A stretch of 10,529 nt of DNA from Chloroflexota bacterium (GTDB lineage: Bacteria; Chloroflexota; Limnocylindria; Limnocylindrales; CSP1-4), in assembly GCA_021786915.1 (NCBI GenBank), contig JAJYMP010000422.1, positions 1 through 10,529 on the forward strand, read 5' to 3'. The translations under genes and the position numbers were made by a program. Under the pieces are notes generated by a model that worked only from the letters and a program-made list of their open reading frames with translations, was not told where the DNA came from and did no database searches. Below, piece by piece: positions 6,336-10,529 of the stretch (position 1 is the first letter of the stretch; each line of letters starts with the position of its first letter).

Positions 6336-7052
6336 ATGGCCGACGTGCGGGTGATCCCGTTCCTGGTGTCCGAGCTGCGCCTCGACCCCGAGGAGCGGGC
6401 GTCCCTGGGACGCGAGTGGTGGCCGTCGTACGCGCACGCGGTGGTCCACCGCGACGGGGTGTTCCTGTTCGACAACGGCGTGGGCTTCGGCAACGCGGAG
6501 ATCGAGGCGATGTTCGCGCCTCGCGTCGTGCCCATCGAGGCCGCGTTGGCCGCCCACGGGATCGCCCTCGCCGACGTGACTGGCGTCGCCAACTGCCACC
6601 TCCACTTCGACCATGCCGGGCAGAACGGTCGCCTTGCACGGAACGTGCCGATCTTCGTCCAGCGCACGGAGTGGGCGATGGTCCACGAGCCCGACTACAC
6701 GCTGGCCGAGTGGATCGACGTGCCGGGCCTCAAGTACGAGCTCATCGACGGCGAGCTGGAGGTGGCCCCGGGGCTGCGGCTGATCCCGACCCCCGGGCAC
6801 ACGCCCGGCCACCAGTCGCTGTGCATTGACACCCCCGACGGGACCGTCGTGCTCGCAGGCCAGGCTGTCCAGTCGCGGCGCGAGTGGGAGGGTGTCACGG
6901 ACACCATCGGCTCGGGTGCCCCGGGGGCCCGTGACCCGCGCTATCCGGAGTCCGTCAAGCGACTGCGCGCCCTCGACCCGGTGCGCGTCCACTTCGCCCA
7001 CGACCCAGACGTCTGGACGCGGGCAGGGGCGGTCAGTCCAGCCGGCGGATGA
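6336..7052 (+). CDS. Metallo-beta-lactamase-fold hydrolase, AHL-lactonase-like
   Basis: A 238-residue cytoplasmic protein with no signal peptide. The metal motif is HLHFDH (His88, His90, Asp92, His93), followed by His155 in PTPGHTPGH and His222 in VHFAHDPDVW, an arrangement like that of N-acyl-homoserine lactonases such as AiiA. At the place of the metal-bridging Asp (Asp191 in AiiA) the sequence reads VVLAGQAVQ, giving Gln176; the AiiA catalytic Tyr194 corresponds to Gln179. The second metal site may therefore be altered and the substrate is uncertain; 'lactonase' should not be assumed. TAGGAT lies 6 bases upstream of the ATG and can be read as a ribosome binding site (AGGA) or as a -10 box for a leaderless message. 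The gene is divergent from dnaB and its last 20 bases overlap the end of lexA. Confidence 0.85.
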   Translation: MADVRVIPFLVSELRLDPEERASLGREWWPSYAHAVVHRDGVFLFDNGVGFGNAEIEAMFAPRVVPIEAALAAHGIALADVTGVANCHLHFDHAGQNGRLARNVPIFVQRTEWAMVHEPDYTLAEWIDVPGLKYELIDGELEVAPGLRLIPTPGHTPGHQSLCIDTPDGTVVLAGQAVQSRREWEGVTDTIGSGAPGARDPRYPESVKRLRALDPVRVHFAHDPDVWTRAGAVSPAGG

Positions 7053-7683
7053 CGCCGATCAGCTTCCCCTGGATCCGGACCGACGGGTAGAACTGGGGCG
7101 CGTAGTTCTGGTTGGCCGGCTGCAGGCGCACGCGGTCCTTCTCGCGGAAGAAGCGCTTGAGGGTGACCGCGTTCTCCTCCACCTGGGCCACCACGATGTC
7201 GCCGTCCCGGGCGGTCTCCTGGGGGCGGATGACCACGTAGTCCCCGTCCGCGATGTGGGCGTCGATCATCGAATCGCCGCGCACCTTGAGGACGTACGCG
7301 TCGCCGCCGGCCGCCAGCACGTCCGGGACGGCGAGCGTCTCCGACGCGTCCTGGTATGCCTCGATCGGCCCGCCGGCTGCGATCTCGCCGATCACCGCGA
7401 GGTTGAACGACTCGCTGGGCATCGACTGGGGCGTGAGCTCGCTCGACAGGCCGAGCGTCAGGGCCGCGGTGGGCGTGAGGCGGATGGCGCGCGACTGCGC
7501 GGCGCCCCGCTCGAGGTAGCCGTCCCGCTCGAGGATCTGGAGATGGTGGTGGACGGCGGACGTGGATGCGAGGCCCACCGCCTTCGCGATCTCGCGGACG
7601 GACGGAGGGTAGCCGCGGGCGCGGATCGTGGCGGCGATCACGTCCAGGATCTTGCGTTTGCGTTCGGCGTCGTGACGGGTCAC
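7033..7683 (-). CDS. lexA: LexA SOS repressor
   Basis: The SOS repressor: it binds operators of DNA-repair genes as a dimer and cleaves itself when RecA filaments form. With the start used here it has 216 residues. The winged helix-turn-helix covers 24-62 (PPSVREIAKAVGLASTSAVH). The cleavage bond is Ala103-Gly104 in EIAAGGPI. The catalytic pair is Ser138 (RGDSM) and Lys176 (AVTLKRF). The C-terminal peptidase domain ends LIGVIRRLD. The GTG at 7683 is chosen because AAGGAG (7691-7696) lies 7 bases upstream; the in-frame GTG at 7710 lies inside the -10 box and would precede the transcript start. The promoter carries a perfect SOS box, so autoregulation is expected. It converges with the hydrolase gene with a 20-bp overlap. 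Confidence 0.96.
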   Translation of the reverse strand: MTRHDAERKRKILDVIAATIRARGYPPSVREIAKAVGLASTSAVHHHLQILERDGYLERGAAQSRAIRLTPTAALTLGLSSELTPQSMPSESFNLAVIGEIAAGGPIEAYQDASETLAVPDVLAAGGDAYVLKVRGDSMIDAHIADGDYVVIRPQETARDGDIVVAQVEENAVTLKRFFREKDRVRLQPANQNYAPQFYPSVRIQGKLIGVIRRLD

Positions 7684-7690
7684 CGGGCGT

Positions 7691-7696
7691 CTCCTT
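7691..7696 (-). promoter_or_regulatory. Ribosome binding site that fixes the lexA start
   Basis: AAGGAG on the minus strand, 7 bases before the GTG at 7683. Together with the promoter position it excludes the in-frame upstream GTG at 7710. Confidence 0.8.
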
Positions 7697-7708
7697 CGAG
7701 GTGACGTC

Positions 7709-7736
7709 ACTATACAGAACGTACGTTCGATGTCAA
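7709..7736 (-). promoter_or_regulatory. lexA promoter
   Basis: On the minus strand a perfect -35 box TTGACA (7731-7736) and a near-consensus -10 box TATAGT (7709-7714) are separated by 16 bp. Transcription should start near 7702, giving a leader of roughly 20 bases with the ribosome binding site inside it. The spacer contains the SOS box, so a bound LexA dimer would block RNA polymerase directly. Confidence 0.85.
7717..7728. promoter_or_regulatory. SOS box (LexA operator)
   Basis: GAACGTACGTTC is a perfect 12-bp palindrome that matches the Gram-positive/actinobacterial LexA operator core GAAC-N4-GTTC. It lies wholly inside the spacer of the lexA promoter. I found no second copy in the window, so none of the neighbouring genes appears to be directly SOS-controlled. 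Confidence 0.9.
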
Positions 7737-8001
7737 CTGGTCGCCGCAGGGGGCGCCTTCGTCGACCCGGCTGCCCGCGAGCCGCGCTTCGACCCGCCCC
7801 CGGCCTCAGGTTGGCGGGAGGGCGCTGGCTCGTGCGGGCGCCTGGACGCGCGCGCGAGAGCGAACGGGACCGGTGCTACCATCGCTACTCCCCGGCTCCG
7901 CGCAGCGGCTCCGTGGGATCGGTGTGAGGACCAGGGTGGCTCGAGCATCGCGGGTGGACCGCGAAACCCGGCGTGCAAGCCGGGCAGGTGACCATCGGCG
8001 C
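7737..8001 (+). other. lexA to DUF1232 intergenic region and leader
   Basis: No gene is seen between the lexA promoter and the chosen DUF1232 start. A probable extended -10 box for the plus-strand pair, TGCTACCAT (7874-7882), has no good -35 box. If it is used, the leader is about 113 bases long and contains several GC-rich hairpins. The frame of the DUF1232 gene is open through this leader back to an ATG at 7873, but that extension is Arg-rich and not family-like. Confidence 0.4.
7898..7984 (+). other. Structured leader candidate upstream of the DUF1232-rplI pair
   Basis: Three hairpins stand in a row on the plus strand: CCGC-GCA-GCGG (7898-7908), CGCGG-GTGGA-CCGCG (7949-7963) and, after AAA, CCCGGC-GTGCAA-GCCGGG (7967-7984), the last a perfect 6-bp GC stem. 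AGGTG follows at 7986-7990. I do not recognise any known riboswitch consensus. It could be a regulatory leader, for example one responding to ribosomal proteins since rplI follows, or only the chance result of GC-rich sequence. Confidence 0.3.
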
Positions 8002-8472
8002 ATGGGCGCTCGGCGTCTGCTCGGCTGGGCAGCGCTGCTGCCGATCGCCAGTCGCGCGCCGCAGTACGGTCGCCTGTTCATGGACCTTGTCCGGGACGAG
8101 CGCATCCCGCTCGCGCGCAAGGCCGGCCTCGCGGCAGCCGTCGGCTACCTCGTCGTCGGTCGCGACCTGGTCCCGGACGACCTGCCGCTGATCGGCGGGC
8201 TCGATGACGTCATCGTCATCGTCCTGGCCATCGACCTGTTCCTCGACGGCGTCCCCGACGAGGTCCTCGACGAGAGGCTCGAGGCGCTCGGCGTGGACCG
8301 CCGGGCCTTCGAGGAGGATGTCCGCCGCATCCGCCGCTTCACGCCGGCGCCGCTCCGGCGTATCGTTCGCCGCCTGCCCGACGCCGTGGCGTTCGCAGGC
8401 GACGCACTGCACCACAGCCAGCTCGGGCCCAAGCTCCGGGGCTGGATCAACAAGGAGGGTTCAATCGCGTGA
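8002..8472 (+). CDS. DUF1232 (YkvA-like) membrane protein
   Basis: A 156-residue protein with a DUF1232 domain at residues 37-83: ARKAGLAAAVGYLVVGRDLV, then PDDLPLIGGLDD and a hydrophobic run VIVIVLAIDLFL. The family motif, a hydrophobic helix followed by DLxPD and a second helix after LDD, suggests a hairpin in the membrane. The biochemical role of the family is not established. The C-terminal half is charged, Arg-rich and probably cytoplasmic. The ATG at 8002 is chosen because family-like sequence starts soon after; only a weak AGGTG is found, 11 bases upstream. Open frame continues back to 7873 but is unlikely to be translated. The stop overlaps the rplI start in GTGA, so the two genes are probably one transcript with coupled translation. 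Confidence 0.8.
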   Translation: MGARRLLGWAALLPIASRAPQYGRLFMDLVRDERIPLARKAGLAAAVGYLVVGRDLVPDDLPLIGGLDDVIVIVLAIDLFLDGVPDEVLDERLEALGVDRRAFEEDVRRIRRFTPAPLRRIVRRLPDAVAFAGDALHHSQLGPKLRGWINKEGSIA

Positions 8473-8915
8473 AGGTGATCCTGACGAAGGACGTCCCCAA
8501 GCTCGGCAAGACGGGCGAGATGAAGACGGTCGCGGACGGGTACGCCCAGAACTTCCTCATCCCGCAGAAGGTCGCCGTGCCCGCGTCCGGCGGTGCCTTC
8601 CGCGCGTACCAGCACGACATCGCGAGCCGTGAGGACAAGCGGAAGCGCGAGCGCGAGGAGGCCGAGATCGCGGCCACCCGCATCGGCTCCACCACGCTCA
8701 CGATGGGCGTCAAGGTGGGCGAGGGCGGCAAGCTCTACGGGTCCATCAACACCCAGGACATCGCCGAGGCGCTCGGCCGCCGAGGCATCGTCGTGGACAA
8801 GCACAAGATCGAGCTCGACCAGCCGATCAAGTCGCTGGGCACCTACAAAGTCGCCGTGAAGGTGCTGGCGGGGATGACCCCCGAGGTCACGATCGTCGTC
8901 GAGCCCAAGGGCTGA
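8469..8915 (+). CDS. rplI: 50S ribosomal protein L9
   Basis: A 148-residue protein of standard length that binds 23S rRNA at the base of the L1 stalk. The N-terminal domain begins MKVILTKDVPKLGKTGE and contains the family signature GYAQNFLIPQKVA (24-36). A long charged connecting helix follows (about 41-75), then the C-terminal domain with GEGGKLYGSINTQDIAEAL and IKSLGTYKVAVKV. The GTG start overlaps the upstream stop by 4 bases, and AGGAGG (8453-8458) lies 10 bases upstream inside the previous gene. In many bacteria rplI follows rpsF-ssb-rpsR and precedes dnaB; here the gene upstream is DUF1232 and none of rpsF, ssb and rpsR is present in the window. A strong terminator follows 39 bases after the stop. 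Confidence 0.97.
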   Translation: MKVILTKDVPKLGKTGEMKTVADGYAQNFLIPQKVAVPASGGAFRAYQHDIASREDKRKREREEAEIAATRIGSTTLTMGVKVGEGGKLYGSINTQDIAEALGRRGIVVDKHKIELDQPIKSLGTYKVAVKVLAGMTPEVTIVVEPKG

Positions 8916-10529
8916 CCGCCGGCGGGCGATCGGCCCAGGCCAGGCAACTCGTCGCGCCCCGGTGGTCCGCCGCCGGGGCGTTTCGATTCTCCGCCCCGAC
9001 GCTCGATGGGGACGCTCGCCCGGTCACCGACCAGGCGCCCCACCCGCAGACCTTGACCTCCTCGAGCGTGTACCCGGCGTCGAGGACTGCCCCGACGTCC
9101 TGCTCGTTCTCGACGAGCCAGATCGGACGCCCGTCGCCCCAGCGCTTGTCCACCTCGTGGACCGCCTCGCTGCCGGCGAGGACGAGGCCGAGGTCCTGCC
9201 GTCTCCCCTGGACCGCCTGCGCGTACCAGAGCGGCGTCATGAGGCTCCACCAGGCCACCAGCCACGCACCCTGCGGCGCCTGGGCCTCGACGGCATCGAC
9301 GTAGCATGCCGCCGACGGCGAGGTGGCGCGCGGCGAGTTCATCGGCAGGAGGACGGCCGGGACGGCGATCGCGAGCACCACGGGCAGGGCACGGACGGCG
9401 CGCCCGACACCCGCCGCCGCGCCCGCCACGGCCCGCTCCGCCCCGTCCGCCAGCGCGGTCGCCCCGATCGCCGCGAGGACGCCGGCCACGGCCATCGGGT
9501 AGAGCGCATACCGCTCGATGTCGCCATTGGCGTATGTCAGCCGCGCGTAGAGCGTCAGCCCTCCGGTCGCCAGCAGCAGCCACAGCACGCGAAACTGCCG
9601 ACGGCGTGCCAGGAGGACGGCCCCGCAGCCCGCCAGGGCCATCGCCACGAGGGCGCCGGGCGGCGTGAGCCAGTCCCCCAGGTGCCCGAGCAGGACCGGC
9701 AGGTTGCCCAGCGCGGTGCCGGGCCCGGACGCCGAGAGGAAGCCCATGTTCGATGCAAAGTCCGCGCCGGTGACGTAGCGCCAGAAGAGCGCGAGCGTCG
9801 TCGGGGCGTAATCGTGGTGGACGGGCGGGTTGGCGGCGGCCCGGATCGGGATGTAGGCGTACACGGCGAGGCCGGCCGCCAGCGCGATGACAGCCTGCGC
9901 GACCGCCCGGGGCCGGCGCAGCACCTGCGGCCGGGCGGTGACGACGTAGACCCCGACCCCCGGGGCGAGCATCGCGGTCAGTCCGTGGTTCGCCATGGCG
10001 ACGCCGAACAGGAGCGCTGCCCCCGCGAGCCACCGGTCGGCGCCCAGTGCACCGGCCGTGGCGCGCCGGTCCCAGCGCAGCAGGACGAGGACGATCGCCA
10101 GCGCCAGCAGGACGTGGAGCGGGTGCGGGTCGGCGCGCGCGGAGGTCGCCCAGAACTCGGTCGTGAGCCCGACGGCGAGTGCCCCCGTTGCAGCGAGCCA
10201 CGGGCGTGCCCCGAGCCGAACAGCGCACGCCGCGATTGCTCCGACTGCCAGCGCCCCGGCGACGGCCGTGACCATGTTGAGCGCAGTGGCCGGGTCCAGG
10301 AACGGCAACAGGTGGACCCAGATGAAGCCCAGGATCAGGAAGGTTGGATAGCCGGTCGGGTGGACAAGGCCTCCGGTTGCGGCCGCCGCCTGGTAGGCGC
10401 CGGTGTCCCAGAACGCGACCCCCGGGGTGAGGCGCCAGAGGAAGGCTGCGAGCGCGACGATGGTGGTGGCGGCAATGATCCGGGCCGGGGTCAGCGGGGC
10501 GAAGCTGATCCGCGCGGTCGCCTTGGGCT
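8887..10529 (-). CDS. DUF2723-type multi-spanning membrane protein (partial, start missing)
   Basis: The frame is open at the right edge, leaving 546 C-terminal residues. The family is a GT-C-fold group related to protein O-mannosyltransferases; some members are glycosyltransferases using lipid-linked sugars. The fragment starts with a membrane helix (about 16-30), then the family's first-loop segment FWDTGAYQ (39-46) and HPTGYPTFLILGF (56-68). Many hydrophobic helices follow, with PIRAAANPP and TYANGDIERYALYP in loops, and a soluble C-terminal domain with PIWLVENEQDVGAVLDAGY. Related sequences usually have Glu after WDxG; here it is Ala44. The last roughly 50 codons are hydrophilic, not family-like, and run through the rplI terminator into the last 29 bases of rplI. 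The in-frame TTG at 10308 is internal, not the start. Confidence 0.8.
   Translation of the reverse strand, partial: PKATARISFAPLTPARIIAATTIVALAAFLWRLTPGVAFWDTGAYQAAAATGGLVHPTGYPTFLILGFIWVHLLPFLDPATALNMVTAVAGALAVGAIAACAVRLGARPWLAATGALAVGLTTEFWATSARADPHPLHVLLALAIVLVLLRWDRRATAGALGADRWLAGAALLFGVAMANHGLTAMLAPGVGVYVVTARPQVLRRPRAVAQAVIALAAGLAVYAYIPIRAAANPPVHHDYAPTTLALFWRYVTGADFASNMGFLSASGPGTALGNLPVLLGHLGDWLTPPGALVAMALAGCGAVLLARRRQFRVLWLLLATGGLTLYARLTYANGDIERYALYPMAVAGVLAAIGATALADGAERAVAGAAAGVGRAVRALPVVLAIAVPAVLLPMNSPRATSPSAACYVDAVEAQAPQGAWLVAWWSLMTPLWYAQAVQGRRQDLGLVLAGSEAVHEVDKRWGDGRPIWLVENEQDVGAVLDAGYTLEEVKVCGWGAWSVTGRASPSSVGAENRNAPAADHRGATSCLAWADRPPAVSPWARRRS
8955..8990 (+). terminator. Intrinsic terminator after rplI
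   Basis: CGCCCCGGTGG (8955-8965) pairs with CCGCCGGGGCG (8970-8980) as an 11-bp stem with one G-U pair and the loop TCCG, followed by TTTCGATTCT. The T-rich tail is only on the plus-strand side, so it ends the DUF1232-rplI transcript. The stem also lies within the open frame of the converging membrane-protein gene. Confidence 0.85.

Noticed and set aside
4754..6829. 691-codon open frame on the plus strand
   Set aside because: Antisense to dnaB and then out of frame with the hydrolase; both of those have clear family signatures on their own frames.
6219..7001. 260-codon open frame on the minus strand
   Set aside because: Antisense to the metallo-hydrolase, with no recognisable domain.
7684..7710. 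Nine-residue N-terminal extension of LexA from GTG at 7710
   Set aside because: The GTG overlaps the -10 box and lies upstream of the predicted transcript start; the GTG at 7683 has a good ribosome binding site.
7873..8001. 43-codon N-terminal extension of the DUF1232 protein
   Set aside because: Arg-rich, not family-like, overlaps the probable promoter and the hairpins; the length from 8002 suits the family.
1..10529. CRISPR array, tRNA, rRNA, insertion sequence, phage or defence system
   Set aside because: No regularly spaced repeats, cloverleaf, transposase or phage protein, or defence-type gene set was seen on either strand.

Overview
This is a GC-rich chromosomal window with dense coding, nearly all of it ordinary bacterial core or near-core genes. 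No tRNA, rRNA, insertion sequence, prophage or CRISPR array is visible. The likely source is Chloroflexota (Limnocylindria-like), with a high-GC actinobacterial relative as the alternative. The reasons are the very GC-rich third codon positions, an Actinobacteria/Gram-positive-type SOS box (GAAC-N4-GTTC) in front of lexA, the small double zinc-ribbon protein, and a MalT-like STAND ATPase joined to a C-terminal SARP-type DNA-binding domain. This assignment is inference; no 16S or marker alignment was possible.

Left part, all on the minus strand (reading right to left): dnaB replicative helicase (6178-4829), a 100-residue double zinc-ribbon protein (4655-4353), a dodecin-family protein (4269-4066), a 1172-residue signalling ATPase/transcription activator (3973-455), a 378-base intergenic stretch with a probable terminator, and the signal-peptide end of an exported protein cut by the left edge (76-1). 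The dodecin gene has its own probable promoter region with a tandem 16-bp repeat.

Middle: a metallo-beta-lactamase-fold hydrolase (6336-7052, plus) runs divergently from dnaB and overlaps lexA (7683-7033, minus) tail to tail by 20 bp. The lexA promoter is very clear: TTGACA and TATAGT flank a perfect SOS box, and this fixes the lexA start codon at 7683.

Right part: a plus-strand pair with start and stop codons overlapping (DUF1232 membrane protein 8002-8472, ribosomal protein L9 8469-8915) ends in a strong intrinsic terminator. Converging on it is a large DUF2723-type membrane protein, open at the right edge, whose reading frame passes through the terminator and into the end of rplI.

I see no new defence or mobile system. 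The observations most worth checking are the reversed domain order of the large regulator, a dodecin lacking its flavin-stacking tryptophan, a lactonase-like hydrolase lacking its bridging aspartate and catalytic tyrosine, the repeat in front of the dodecin gene, and the structured leader in front of the DUF1232-rplI pair.
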